This document shows positions 1 to 7,434 of a stretch of 27,731 nucleotides of DNA, in pieces. The stretch is taken from NCBI GenBank assembly GCA_964581365.1, contig CAZOOF010000027.1, positions 1 through 27,731 of the forward strand, in the 5' to 3' direction. Both the position numbers and the translations under genes were made by a program. Position 1 is the first letter of the stretch. Every line of letters starts with the position of its first letter. Source of the DNA: JAITWN01 sp964581365. Lineage in GTDB: Bacteria > Pseudomonadota > Gammaproteobacteria > SZUA-140. The notes below the pieces were generated by a model. It was not told the DNA's origin and searched no databases. It saw only the letters and a program-made list of their open reading frames with translations.

Positions 1-1
1 G

Positions 2-286
2 ATCATCGGCGTGGTGCAGCAGGCGACGGCCGCATTGCCAGTGGCGGCGCAGCGGGTGCGCGTTACCCTTCACCCGGAGGATGCAGCCACCGTCCGCGAA
101 GTTCTCGGAGAGGAGCATGGCAGCGCCAGCTGGGAAATCATCGAGGATCCGGCGCTGACCCGTGGTGGCTGCCGGGTCGAGACCGAGCATTCGCGCATCG
201 ATGCCAGCGTCGAGCGGCGCCTCGCCGCGATTGCGGCGGAACTGCTGGGAGGAGAGCGGGTTCGTGATGGCGAACGTGCGGACTGA
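2..286 (+). CDS. fliH: Flagellar assembly protein FliH, C-terminal part (5' end outside window)
   Basis: The reading frame is open from the window edge and ends with TGA at 284-286, so only about the last 94 residues are present. FliH is the cytoplasmic stator-like subunit that binds the export ATPase FliI and holds it at the export gate. The visible part has the family's C-terminal pattern: a segment rich in Val/Arg followed by LHPED, then a Trp-containing strand (WEIIEDPALTRGGCRVE) and a closing helix with ERRLAAIAAELLG. The next gene, fliI, begins inside its last 20 bases, which suggests translational coupling. The assignment rests on this motif and on its position directly before fliI. 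Confidence 0.9.
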   Translation: MIGVVQQATAALPVAAQRVRVTLHPEDAATVREVLGEEHGSASWEIIEDPALTRGGCRVETEHSRIDASVERRLAAIAAELLGGERVRDGERAD

Positions 287-1640
287 GCGCAGCGCGATAT
301 GGCGTGAGCGTCTGGCGGCCGAGCGCGCGCGGATCGATGCGCCGCGCCCGCTGATCGTCGAAGGCAAAGTGACGCGCATGGTCGGCCTGACGCTCGAAGC
401 GGTGGGCTGCCAGGCGGCGATCGGTGATCGCTGCATGGTGGAAACGCCGCACGGGGGCGCGCTCGATGCCGAGGTGGTCGGATTTGCTGGCGAGCGCACC
501 TTCCTGATGCCGAGCGGTGACATGCGCGGTCTGACGCCGAACGCGCGCGTGATCCCGACCGGCAGTGTGTATGCCGCCGCAGTGGGCCCGGGTTTGCTGG
601 GGCGGGTCATCGATGGTACCGGGCGTCCGCTCGATGGACGCGGACCGGTTCGCACCGATGCCTCGTGGCCTCTGCTCGGCCGTCCGATCAATCCGCTCGA
701 GCGGCAGGTAATCAGTGAGCCGCTGGATGTGGGTGTGCGCGCCATCAATGGTCTGCTGACCATCGGCCGCGGCCAGCGCATGGGGCTGTTCGCCGGCAGC
801 GGCGTCGGCAAGAGCGTACTGCTCGGCATGATGACCCGCTATACCGATGCCGACGTGATCGTGGTCGGCCTGGTGGGAGAGCGCGGCCGCGAAGTGAAGG
901 AGTTCACCGACCGCATACTGGGCGCCCAGGGCATGTCGCGCTCGGTGGTGGTGGCGACGCCGGCGGATACGCCGCCCATGCTGCGTTTGCATGGCGCCAT
1001 GCTGGCGACCAGCATCGCCGAATACTTCCGTGATCGCGGGATGAAGGTGCTGCTCCTGATGGATTCTCTCACCCGCTTTGCGCAGGCCCAGCGCGAGGTG
1101 GCGCTCGCTATCGGCGAGCCACCGGCGACGCGCGGCTATCCGCCCTCGGTATTTGCCAAGCTGCCGCAACTGGTCGAACGTGCCGGCAACGGCGCCGGCA
1201 GCGGATCGATCACCGGGATCTATACCGTGCTGGCCGAAGGAGACGATCAGCAGGATCCGGTCGCCGACTGCGCTCGCGCTATTCTCGACGGACATATCGT
1301 GCTGTCACGCGATATCGCCGAGACCGGGCAGTACCCGGCCATCGACATCGAGGCTTCGGTGAGCCGGGTGATGAGCGAGGTGGTGAGCGACGAACATCGG
1401 AAGCTGGCCCTGCGCTTCAAGCAGATTTATTCGACCTACCGCAAGAATCGCGACCTGATCAGCGTTGGCGCTTATGTGCGCGGCAGCGATCCGCGCATCG
1501 ACGAGGCGATCGAATACTGGCCCCGCCTGCTGCGCTTCCTGCAGCAGGACCGCAATGAGCAGATGGACCTCAAGTCATGTCTGAGCGGACTCGCGGAGCT
1601 CCTGCCGGAGGCTGCTCAGATCAGGCGCAAGCCGCAATGA
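267..1640 (+). CDS. fliI: Flagellum-specific export ATPase FliI
   Basis: This 457-residue protein is the hexameric ATPase of the flagellar type III export apparatus, related to the F1 beta subunit. It hydrolyses ATP at the cytoplasmic face of the basal body and helps unload substrates into the export gate with FliH and FliJ. The Walker A loop is at residues 173-183 (GLFAGSGVGKS, Lys182), and the Walker B strand reads VLLLMDSLTRFAQAQRE around residues 257-273. The length matches the family. ATG 267 is chosen over the upstream in-frame starts because it gives the normal FliI N terminus and follows a GGGAGGAGAG stretch at 247-256. A GTG at 264 is a one-codon alternative. The gene overlaps fliH by 20 bp. 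Confidence 0.97.
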   Translation: MANVRTERSAIWRERLAAERARIDAPRPLIVEGKVTRMVGLTLEAVGCQAAIGDRCMVETPHGGALDAEVVGFAGERTFLMPSGDMRGLTPNARVIPTGSVYAAAVGPGLLGRVIDGTGRPLDGRGPVRTDASWPLLGRPINPLERQVISEPLDVGVRAINGLLTIGRGQRMGLFAGSGVGKSVLLGMMTRYTDADVIVVGLVGERGREVKEFTDRILGAQGMSRSVVVATPADTPPMLRLHGAMLATSIAEYFRDRGMKVLLLMDSLTRFAQAQREVALAIGEPPATRGYPPSVFAKLPQLVERAGNGAGSGSITGIYTVLAEGDDQQDPVADCARAILDGHIVLSRDIAETGQYPAIDIEASVSRVMSEVVSDEHRKLALRFKQIYSTYRKNRDLISVGAYVRGSDPRIDEAIEYWPRLLRFLQQDRNEQMDLKSCLSGLAELLPEAAQIRRKPQ

Positions 1641-1707
1641 ACGCAACGGCAGCGCACAGGAATGTCCGCGGTGCCTGCAATGCCGGGCGGCGAGGATGTG
1701 AGCGGAG

Positions 1708-2148
1708 ATGGTGAGATCGAAGCGCATGCAGACGGTCGCGGGGCTGGCGCGGGACCGGGAGGATCAGGCCGCGGCGGCATTGGCGCAACTGCGCCGGCAG
1801 GAGGAGGAGCAGGCGCGACGCCTGGAGGAGCTGTGCGATTTTCGCCGCGAGTATCAGGAGCGAATGGAGCAGGTCGGTCGGCAGGGCATTGGCATCCAGT
1901 TGCTGAACCAGTACCGCAGCTTCAGCGCCCGCCTGTCGGACGCCATCGATCAGCAGCGACGCCTGGTGGAGGAGTTGCGCCGGTGCCTGGAAAAGCAGCG
2001 GCGCTCGTGGAGCGAAGCGAGCGCCAGGCGCCGGGCCCTCGATGAGACCGTCGAGCGTTTGCGTGGCGAGGAGCGCGCGGATTATCTGCGGCGCGAGCAG
2101 CGCGAATTCGACGATCGAGCCCAGCGTACACGATCGAATGTGGAGTGA
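1708..2148 (+). CDS. fliJ: Flagellar export protein FliJ
   Basis: This 146-residue protein is almost entirely charged, helical coiled coil, rich in Arg, Glu and Gln. That is the hallmark of FliJ, the stalk-like chaperone/escort component that sits in the FliI ring and contacts FlhA. The N terminus (MVRSKRMQTVAGLAR) and the central RQGIGIQLLNQYRSFSARL segment resemble FliJ of pseudomonads. An in-frame TGA at 1699 means that no longer form is possible. ATG 1708 has GAGGA at 1692-1696, 11 nt upstream. ATG 1726 is a possible but less likely later start. It lies 67 bp after fliI, and the product is identified more by context and coiled-coil character than by strong sequence conservation. Confidence 0.9.
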   Translation: MVRSKRMQTVAGLARDREDQAAAALAQLRRQEEEQARRLEELCDFRREYQERMEQVGRQGIGIQLLNQYRSFSARLSDAIDQQRRLVEELRRCLEKQRRSWSEASARRRALDETVERLRGEERADYLRREQREFDDRAQRTRSNVE

Positions 2149-2156
2149 TTGTGAGC

Positions 2157-2172
2157 TGGCATGATAGTTGCC
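2157..2172 (+). promoter_or_regulatory. Sigma-54 promoter upstream of fliK
   Basis: TGGCATG-N4-TTGCC matches the -24/-12 consensus TGGCACG-N4-TTGCW at nearly every position, with GG at 2158-2159 and GC at 2170-2171. It sits just 9 nt after the fliJ stop codon. The predicted start is near 2183, at the edge of a 10-bp palindrome TTACCGGTAA (2184-2193), with the fliK GTG at 2232. This implies RpoN control, with an activator such as FleQ as in Pseudomonas (inference). Confidence 0.75.
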
Positions 2173-2231
2173 CCTGTACCGCATTACCGGTAACCGCTTT
2201 GCAGCGTCTGTAGAGACAGAGAGGATCGTCC

Positions 2232-3896
2232 GTGTCAGGTTTCCCCGCATCGAGCGTGCAATATCAGGGTTTCCCGCCAGGCTTTCTTGCCCAGGTCGAA
2301 GCTCCCTTCGGCGGTTCACTGGAGGAGGCCGTTGCGCGGCTGCAGGATGGCAGCCTGCCCGCAGCTGACGTCGATGCCCTGCGCAACATGTTTTCGTCGA
2401 TGCTGGAGCTGGCTGGCGGCGACCGGGGCACCGTCGACGCTCCGATCGATTCCGCGCTGAATACCACGATGGATGCTGCAGCGGCGATGCTCCCTTCGGG
2501 CGGGCAGGTCGAGGCCGCATCCGAGGCTTCCCTGGAGTTGCCGGCCAACCTGCTTGCGGCGCTGGGTTTGCCGGCTGCCGGACAGAACTTGCCGGATGAG
2601 CTGCCGCCTGATCTGTCGGACGGGCTCGCGGATCCGCTGATGCCGACAAACGATGCGCTGCCTATCATCCAGCCCGCGGCGGAATCGCCCGTGTTGCCGA
2701 CGGACGCTGCCGTGGCCGGTACCGTCGATCGAACGCTGTTCCCGAGTGAATCGGCCGATGAACCGACCGCCTCACTGGTCGATGAATCGTCATCCTTTGC
2801 CGGTCTTGCTCCGAATGGCGAAACTCTGGTGACAGCGGCGCCGGCATGGCTCGCCGGTTCATCGTCTTCGCCCGGGAATCCGCTGCCGGGAGATGCATCA
2901 GTCGACACCTCGTCCCCGCCGGCCGGGATGCCGGCAGGCGTCGCGGGTAGTGCTGAGAATGCGGTCTCGACCGCGCGCGGCGAGAGCGCCGGACCAACGG
3001 CCAGCGGCCTCGGGCTGCCGGCCGATGAGCCTGCGCAGCCACCGCCGACCCCGGCCGCTGCCCAGCCGGCGACGCCGGGTTCGGTGTCCGCCAGCGATGC
3101 GAGCGCCGCCGCGAGCACTGCGGCACAGCGGCTGGCGGCCCTGCTGGCTGAAATCGATGCGCTGGGCGAGAGCGGAGAGGTCGCCGATGATGCCCTGTCG
3201 CGCGAAGCGATGCAGCGCATCGATGCCGCGCTGCAGGCCGTTCGAAGCGGCCTGGCGGCGCCTGATGCTCCCGCCGTCCATTCTCCGTTGGTCGAATCGC
3301 TGGCGGCGCGCCTGATCGCGGCCGGTGACGATGCCGGCAAGCGGATGGCAGCCCTGCAGGAGTTCAGGCAGCAGTCAGCCTCTGCCGGTGAAACTGCTCC
3401 TGTCGCCTCGCCGCTTGCCCCCAACCCCGCTGCATCTCTAGTCGGCAGCGAGCGTGCCCAGCCCAGCCTGCCGGCTGCCAGCGTTCCGCTTCAGCATGAA
3501 CGCTGGGCCGATGAAGTCGGAGAGCGCGTGCGCTGGATGATCGGTCAGCAAATGCATACCGCCGAACTGAAGATCACGCCGGCAAATCTCGGCACCATCG
3601 AGGTCCGCATCAGCATGCACAATGATCAGATGCAGATCAGCTTCGCTTCACCGCACGCCGCCGTGCGCGAAGTCCTCGAAGATGCGGCGCCGCGCCTGCG
3701 CGAGATGATGGCGGCCGCCGGTTACGCCGGGGTGGATGTGGATGTTTCCCATCAGCAGCCCCAGCGTCACAACGAAGGCGGGCCCGGCCACCGGGCGGGC
3801 ATGGCGGCCTGGGGTGATGACGATCCCGCCGAAGTCGAGCAGATCTCGGGCACCATTACGCCCCGCATCAGCGGCGCTCTCGACTGCTACGCCTGA
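2232..3896 (+). CDS. fliK: Flagellar hook-length control protein FliK
   Basis: This 554-residue protein is the secreted molecular ruler that measures hook length and triggers the switch of export specificity through FlhB. Residues about 60-400 are low-complexity Ala/Pro/Ser-rich sequence, typical of the stretched ruler region. The C-terminal domain at about 415-515 is the conserved Flg_hook domain, including LKITPANLGTIEVRIS and a helix with VREVLEDAAPRLREMM. The start is GTG 2232, 6 nt after a good ribosome-binding site AGAGAGGA (2218-2225). The gene has its own sigma-54 box and is followed by a 222-bp gap containing hairpins and the fliL promoter. The ruler part will align poorly with homologues because it drifts quickly. 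Confidence 0.92.
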   Translation: MSGFPASSVQYQGFPPGFLAQVEAPFGGSLEEAVARLQDGSLPAADVDALRNMFSSMLELAGGDRGTVDAPIDSALNTTMDAAAAMLPSGGQVEAASEASLELPANLLAALGLPAAGQNLPDELPPDLSDGLADPLMPTNDALPIIQPAAESPVLPTDAAVAGTVDRTLFPSESADEPTASLVDESSSFAGLAPNGETLVTAAPAWLAGSSSSPGNPLPGDASVDTSSPPAGMPAGVAGSAENAVSTARGESAGPTASGLGLPADEPAQPPPTPAAAQPATPGSVSASDASAAASTAAQRLAALLAEIDALGESGEVADDALSREAMQRIDAALQAVRSGLAAPDAPAVHSPLVESLAARLIAAGDDAGKRMAALQEFRQQSASAGETAPVASPLAPNPAASLVGSERAQPSLPAASVPLQHERWADEVGERVRWMIGQQMHTAELKITPANLGTIEVRISMHNDQMQISFASPHAAVREVLEDAAPRLREMMAAAGYAGVDVDVSHQQPQRHNEGGPGHRAGMAAWGDDDPAEVEQISGTITPRISGALDCYA

Positions 3897-3913
3897 GCCG
3901 CAGCTGGCCGCGT

Positions 3914-3976
3914 CCTCGCCGGCGGGGCGGTGAGGGCTTGACCCTTTCGCTTCCCTGCGCCCCGGTGCCGGCGCAG
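3914..3976 (+). terminator. Two tandem GC-rich hairpins after fliK
   Basis: The first hairpin pairs 3914-3921 with 3928-3935 (8 bp, one G-U, loop 6). The second pairs CTGCGCC (3955-3961) with GGCGCAG (3970-3976), 7 perfect bp with an 8-nt loop. Neither is followed by a T-run, so these are not classical intrinsic terminators. They may slow or attenuate read-through from fliK toward fliL, or help factor-dependent termination. Confidence 0.35.
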
Positions 3977-4039
3977 AAGCAGTCAAATTCCCGCCGCGCG
4001 TGGTTTCGGTCAATGTAACCTGTTGTTTTTGCTGCTGCG

Positions 4040-4116
4040 AGATCCCCTCGTCGTTGATGGCATGCGCCTTGCTAGTGAAGGTGCGCAAGGAGTTGTCATC
4101 AACAGCGAGGGGATTT
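4040..4116 (+). promoter_or_regulatory. Long inverted repeat enclosing the fliL promoter and ribosome-binding site
   Basis: Bases 4040-4062 can pair with 4094-4116: as RNA, 22 of 23 positions pair (three of them G-U), with one C-A mismatch. A second nested stem pairs CCTTGC (4067-4072) with GCAAGG (4085-4090). The 3' arm contains the fliL ribosome-binding site GAGGGG (about 4107-4112), close to ATG 4119. The 5' arm overlaps the -24 part of the sigma-54 promoter and lies upstream of the predicted start near 4084. Only read-through transcripts would therefore carry both arms. A DNA-binding-protein dyad is the alternative reading. Confidence 0.7.
4058..4073 (+). promoter_or_regulatory. Sigma-54 promoter upstream of fliL
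   Basis: TGGCATG-CGCC-TTGCT differs from the -24/-12 consensus TGGCACG-N4-TTGCW at one position. GG is at 4059-4060 and GC at 4071-4072, the required 12-bp register. Transcription would start near 4084, about 35 nt before the fliL ATG. It probably drives fliL through flhB, where the genes are contiguous or overlapping. Known Pseudomonas fliL operons are RpoN/FleQ dependent; the activator here is inferred. Confidence 0.82.
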
Positions 4117-4118
4117 AA

Positions 4119-4655
4119 ATGGCGATAGACCAGACCATCGACGAGGAAGCCGCGGTCGCGGCGCCTGCAGTCCGTAAAAAATCGGGCATCAGCCGGATGG
4201 TGCTGCTGGTGCTGGCGGCGCTGCTTCTGGTCGGTATCAGCGTCGGAGCGACCCTGTTCATGGCGGGGATGCTGGGAAGTCCGGCAGCGCTCGAGGCGGT
4301 GCCTGCCGCGGACAGTTCGGGCAGCCAGGCCAAGCGGCCGCCAATCTACGTGGAGTTCGGCGAACCGTTCGTCGTCAACTTCGTCGAAGGCAATCAGATC
4401 CGCTATCTGCAGGTCCGCATCGAAGGCATGACGCGCGATCCGTCCGTGCCGCCTCAGGTCAGCAAGCATCTGCCGCGGATCCGCAACAATCTCGTGTTCA
4501 TGTTCAGCGGCTTCGATTACGCCTCGCTGACTACCGTTGCCGGCAAACAGCGCATCCGCGATGAGGCGCTCGCCGAAGTTCAGAACGTGCTGCGGCAGGA
4601 AATCGGTGATCCCGGCATTGAGGCGATCTACTTCACCAGCTTCGTCATGCAGTAG
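4119..4655 (+). CDS. fliL: Flagellar basal body-associated protein FliL
   Basis: This 178-residue single-pass inner-membrane protein has a short charged cytoplasmic N terminus (residues 1-26), one hydrophobic segment at about 27-51 (VLLVLAALLLVGISVGATLFMAGML) and a periplasmic FliL domain (about 72-178) with the typical IYVEFGEPFVVNFVEGNQIRYLQVRIEG start. FliL rings surround the stator units and support torque generation. ATG 4119 follows GAGGGG at close spacing, and that site lies inside the 3' arm of a long inverted repeat. It is the first gene of a run reaching flhB, with fliM beginning 11 bp after its stop codon. Confidence 0.95.
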   Translation: MAIDQTIDEEAAVAAPAVRKKSGISRMVLLVLAALLLVGISVGATLFMAGMLGSPAALEAVPAADSSGSQAKRPPIYVEFGEPFVVNFVEGNQIRYLQVRIEGMTRDPSVPPQVSKHLPRIRNNLVFMFSGFDYASLTTVAGKQRIRDEALAEVQNVLRQEIGDPGIEAIYFTSFVMQ

Positions 4656-4666
4656 GGCATGAGGCC

Positions 4667-5680
4667 ATGGCCGTCAACGATCTGCTCACCCAGGACGAAA
4701 TCGATGCGCTGCTGCACGGCGTATCGAGTGGCGACGTCGAAACCGAGGATGACCGCCCCTTCGTCGAGGGCGAGGTCACCGAGTACGATTTCACCGGCCA
4801 GGACCGCATCGTCCGGGCGCGCCTGCCCACGCTGGAGATGGTCAATGAGCGATACGCGCGCCAGCTCCGGCTGAGCTTCTTCAACATGCTGCGCCGTACG
4901 ACGGAAATCACCGCCGGCCCGGTCCAGATGGTGAAGTTTTCCGAGTACGCGCACAGCCTGTTCGTGCCGGCCAGTCTGAATCTGGTGCGTATCCACCCCC
5001 TGAAGGGGACCGCTTTGATGGTGATCGATCCGAATCTGGTGTTCTCCGTCGTGGACAACTTCTTCGGCGGAGACGGCCGCTTTCACGCCAAGGTGGAAGG
5101 GCGTGAGTTCACGCCGACCGAGCAGCGCATCATCAAACTCATCCTCGAGCTCGCTTTTCGCGAGCTGCGCGAAGCCTGGAGCCCGGTGCTCCCCATCGAC
5201 GTCGAGTTCCTCAACATGGAGGTCAATCCCAGCTTCGCCAATATCGTCAGTCCGAGCGAAGTGGTGGTGGTTTGTCCCTTCCATGTGGAAGTCGAAGGCG
5301 GGGGCGGCGATATGCACGTCACCATGCCCTATTCGATGATCGAACCCATCCGTGAGCTGCTCGAAACCCGTGTCCAGGCCGACCGGGAAAACCGCGACGA
5401 GCGCTGGCTGCAGGCCCTGCGCAGTGAGCTGGTGGAGGCCGAGGTGGAGCTGTCCAGCGTGCTCTCCGAGCTGCAGATGACGGTGCAGGAAATCTCCAGA
5501 CTCAAGCCCGGGGACATCATCCCCATCGAACCGCCGGAGACCGTCACCGCGCTGGTTGAGGACATCCCCTTCATGCGCGGAGTGCTCGGAAACTCCGACG
5601 GGCATCACGCCATCAAGATCACCGAATTCATGAAGGGCGAACAGGATCGTCAACTGACCATCGTACAGGGAGTGCAGTGA
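4667..5680 (+). CDS. fliM: Flagellar motor switch protein FliM
   Basis: This 337-residue C-ring protein couples the chemotaxis signal to the direction of rotation. The N terminus has the CheY-binding peptide LLTQDEIDALLHGV (residues about 5-18). The middle FliM domain (about 45-235) carries the GGDGRFHAK segment, and the C-terminal SpoA domain is at about 255-325 (ISRLKPGDIIPIEPPETVTALVEDIPFMRGVLG). The CheY-binding peptide suggests the motor is still meant to respond to a CheY, although no che gene is seen in this window. The stop codon overlaps the fliN ATG by one base, so coupled translation of the two C-ring subunits is likely. Confidence 0.97.
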   Translation: MAVNDLLTQDEIDALLHGVSSGDVETEDDRPFVEGEVTEYDFTGQDRIVRARLPTLEMVNERYARQLRLSFFNMLRRTTEITAGPVQMVKFSEYAHSLFVPASLNLVRIHPLKGTALMVIDPNLVFSVVDNFFGGDGRFHAKVEGREFTPTEQRIIKLILELAFRELREAWSPVLPIDVEFLNMEVNPSFANIVSPSEVVVVCPFHVEVEGGGGDMHVTMPYSMIEPIRELLETRVQADRENRDERWLQALRSELVEAEVELSSVLSELQMTVQEISRLKPGDIIPIEPPETVTALVEDIPFMRGVLGNSDGHHAIKITEFMKGEQDRQLTIVQGVQ

Positions 5681-6054
5681 TGAACGAAACAGACATGAGT
5701 GGAGCGCAGAGGCCGATGGGCGAGCCGGAAGCCGGTGTCGCCCGGGCCGATTTCGCCGCTCTGGAAGCCGAAATCGCCACAGGTGATGTCGGCGCCGGCA
5801 GCCTGGACATGATCCTCGATATTCCGGTCACTGTCGCGGTGGAGATCGGTCGCACCCGCATTTCCATCAGCGACCTGCTAAAGCTGAACCAGGGTTCCGT
5901 CGTCGAGCTCGATCGCCTGGCGGGTGAGCCGATGGACATCACCGTCAACGGCAGGCTGATCGCGCACGGCGAGGTGGTGGTGGTGAACGACAAGTTCGGT
6001 GTGCGTCTGACCGACGTCGTCAGCGCCCCGGAACGGGTGCGGAAGCTGAAGTGA
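5680..6054 (+). CDS. fliN: Flagellar motor switch protein FliN
   Basis: This 124-residue protein forms the lower C-ring with FliM. The C-terminal SpoA domain (about 44-122) is canonical: LDIPVTVAVEIGRTRISISDLL, then LNQGSVVELDRLAGEPMDITVNGRLIAHGEVVVVNDKFGVRLTDV. The first 40 residues are a variable acidic leader. ATG 5680 overlaps the fliM TGA (TGATG) and has CAGGGAG at about 5666-5672. A GTG at 5677 is an in-frame alternative that adds one residue. The gene ends one base before the fliO start codon. Confidence 0.96.
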   Translation: MNETDMSGAQRPMGEPEAGVARADFAALEAEIATGDVGAGSLDMILDIPVTVAVEIGRTRISISDLLKLNQGSVVELDRLAGEPMDITVNGRLIAHGEVVVVNDKFGVRLTDVVSAPERVRKLK

Positions 6055-6055
6055 A

Positions 6056-6409
6056 ATGAGCGCCGAACCTCTGTCACTCGCCGCCGTACTGCAGATCGTC
6101 ACCGCGCTGGCGCTGGTGACCGCGCTCATCGTCGGCGCGGCCTGGGCCATGCGGCGATTCGGCCGTCTGCCTGCAGGAGGCAATTCCCGTCTGCGCATGA
6201 TCGGCGGCATTCATCTCGGTCAGCGCGAGCGCATCATCGTGCTGCAGGCGGGCGACGAACAGCTGGTGATCGGCGTCACCCCGGGCTGTATCCGCACGCT
6301 GCATGTCATGCCCCAGGGAGAAGATGAGCTCGCAGACCCGGCGCCGCCCGGTCCGGGAGGATTCCTCGGCCGGCTCAACCGTGAACTGGCGGCGAGGGCA
6401 GGCCGATGA
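6056..6409 (+). CDS. fliO: Flagellar biosynthesis protein FliO
   Basis: This small (117-residue) membrane protein has one hydrophobic helix (residues about 9-31) and a cytoplasmic domain with GGIHLGQRERIIVLQAGDEQLVIGVTPGCIRTLHVM, the recognisable FliO core. FliO acts as a scaffold that promotes assembly of the FliP ring in the export gate. The gene starts one base after fliN and ends in an ATGA overlap with fliP. FliO is one of the least conserved export proteins, and the position between fliN and fliP makes the call firm. Confidence 0.93.
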   Translation: MSAEPLSLAAVLQIVTALALVTALIVGAAWAMRRFGRLPAGGNSRLRMIGGIHLGQRERIIVLQAGDEQLVIGVTPGCIRTLHVMPQGEDELADPAPPGPGGFLGRLNRELAARAGR

Positions 6410-7146
6410 CGAGACTGATCCTTGCGCTCGTCATCGCCTGCGCGCCCTGGGGAGCGGTGTGGGCCGATGCGGGGCTGGCCGCCGTTTCGGTGACCACCGC
6501 TGCCGACGGCACTCAGACCTATTCCCTGAGCCTGCAGATCCTGGCGCTCATGACGGTGATGTCGATGCTGCCGGCCGGGCTCATGATGATGACTTCCTTC
6601 ACCCGCATCATCATCGTGCTGGCGATCCTGCGTCAGGCGCTGGGCACCGTGCAGACGCCGAGCACCCAGATTCTGATCGGACTTGCGCTGTTTCTCACCG
6701 TGTTCATCATGATGCCGGTGTTCAACGAGGCGTATCGCGTCGGCGTTACGCCCTATCTCAACGAGGAGATCGGTCTGCAGGATGCCCTCGAACGCGGCGC
6801 TCAGCCGTTCCGGGAGTTCATGCTGCATCAGACCCGTGACAGCGATATCGGCCTGTTTGCCGGGATCGCCGGCGCCGTAGAGGTGGAGTCGCGCGAGGAC
6901 GTGCCGTTCTCGCTGCTGATGCCGGCTTTCGTCACCAGTGAGCTCAAGACGGCGTTCCAGATCGGCTTCCTGATCTTCATTCCGTTTTTGATCATCGATC
7001 TGGTGGTCGCCAGCGTGCTGATGTCGATGGGTATGATGATGCTGTCTCCGCTCATCGTCTCCCTGCCGTTCAAGATCATGCTGTTCGTGCTGGTCGACGG
7101 CTGGTCGCTCATTCTCGGCACGCTCGCGTCGAGCTTTCTCTGGTAG
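6406..7146 (+). CDS. fliP: Flagellar export gate protein FliP
   Basis: This 246-residue protein forms the pentameric core of the export gate. It begins with a cleavable-looking signal peptide (MTRLILALVIACAPWGAVWA), as in most FliP proteins, followed by four hydrophobic segments. The diagnostic stretch LMTVMSMLPAGLMMMTSFTRIIIVLAILRQALG at about 45-77 is clear, as are FLIFIPFLIIDLVVASVLMSMGMMMLSP and the LVDGW segment near the C terminus. Its start overlaps fliO by four bases. It ends 9 bp before fliQ, which has a strong GGGAGGA ribosome-binding site. Confidence 0.97.
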   Translation: MTRLILALVIACAPWGAVWADAGLAAVSVTTAADGTQTYSLSLQILALMTVMSMLPAGLMMMTSFTRIIIVLAILRQALGTVQTPSTQILIGLALFLTVFIMMPVFNEAYRVGVTPYLNEEIGLQDALERGAQPFREFMLHQTRDSDIGLFAGIAGAVEVESREDVPFSLLMPAFVTSELKTAFQIGFLIFIPFLIIDLVVASVLMSMGMMMLSPLIVSLPFKIMLFVLVDGWSLILGTLASSFLW

Positions 7147-7155
7147 GGAGGACGC

Positions 7156-7425
7156 ATGACCCCTGAAACAGTGATCACTATCGGGCAGAACGCGCTCTAT
7201 GTGACCTCGGTGATCATCGCGCTGCTGCTCCTGCCGGCGCTCGGCGTCGGTCTGCTGGTGAGCATGTTTCAGGCCGCGACCCAGATCAACGAGCAGACGC
7301 TGAGTTTCATTCCGAAGCTGTTCGTCGTCCTCGGCGTGCTCTTCATCGGAGGGCACTGGATCCTGTCCACGCTGATCGACTACATGACGCGGCTGCTCAA
7401 CGACATTCCCTCGCTGATCGGCTGA
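7156..7425 (+). CDS. fliQ: Flagellar export gate protein FliQ
   Basis: This is an 89-residue protein of two transmembrane helices (about 14-38 and 50-72) with the FliQ signature: MTPETVITIGQNAL at the start, then LGVGLLVSMFQAATQINEQTLSFIPKL. Four FliQ copies pack around the FliP5-FliR1 core of the type III export gate. The length equals the family norm. The start follows GGGAGGA by a few bases. It lies between fliP and fliR, the invariant order in this family of clusters. Confidence 0.97.
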   Translation: MTPETVITIGQNALYVTSVIIALLLLPALGVGLLVSMFQAATQINEQTLSFIPKLFVVLGVLFIGGHWILSTLIDYMTRLLNDIPSLIG

Positions 7426-7434
7426 GGCGCCGTC

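Noticed and set aside
138..1295. 385-codon minus-strand frame opposite fliI
   Set aside because: Antisense shadow of a fully conserved fliI.
2184..2193. 10-bp palindrome TTACCGGTAA at the predicted fliK start
   Set aside because: A perfect 10-mer palindrome somewhere in an 80-bp gap is not rare by chance; not enough for an operator call.
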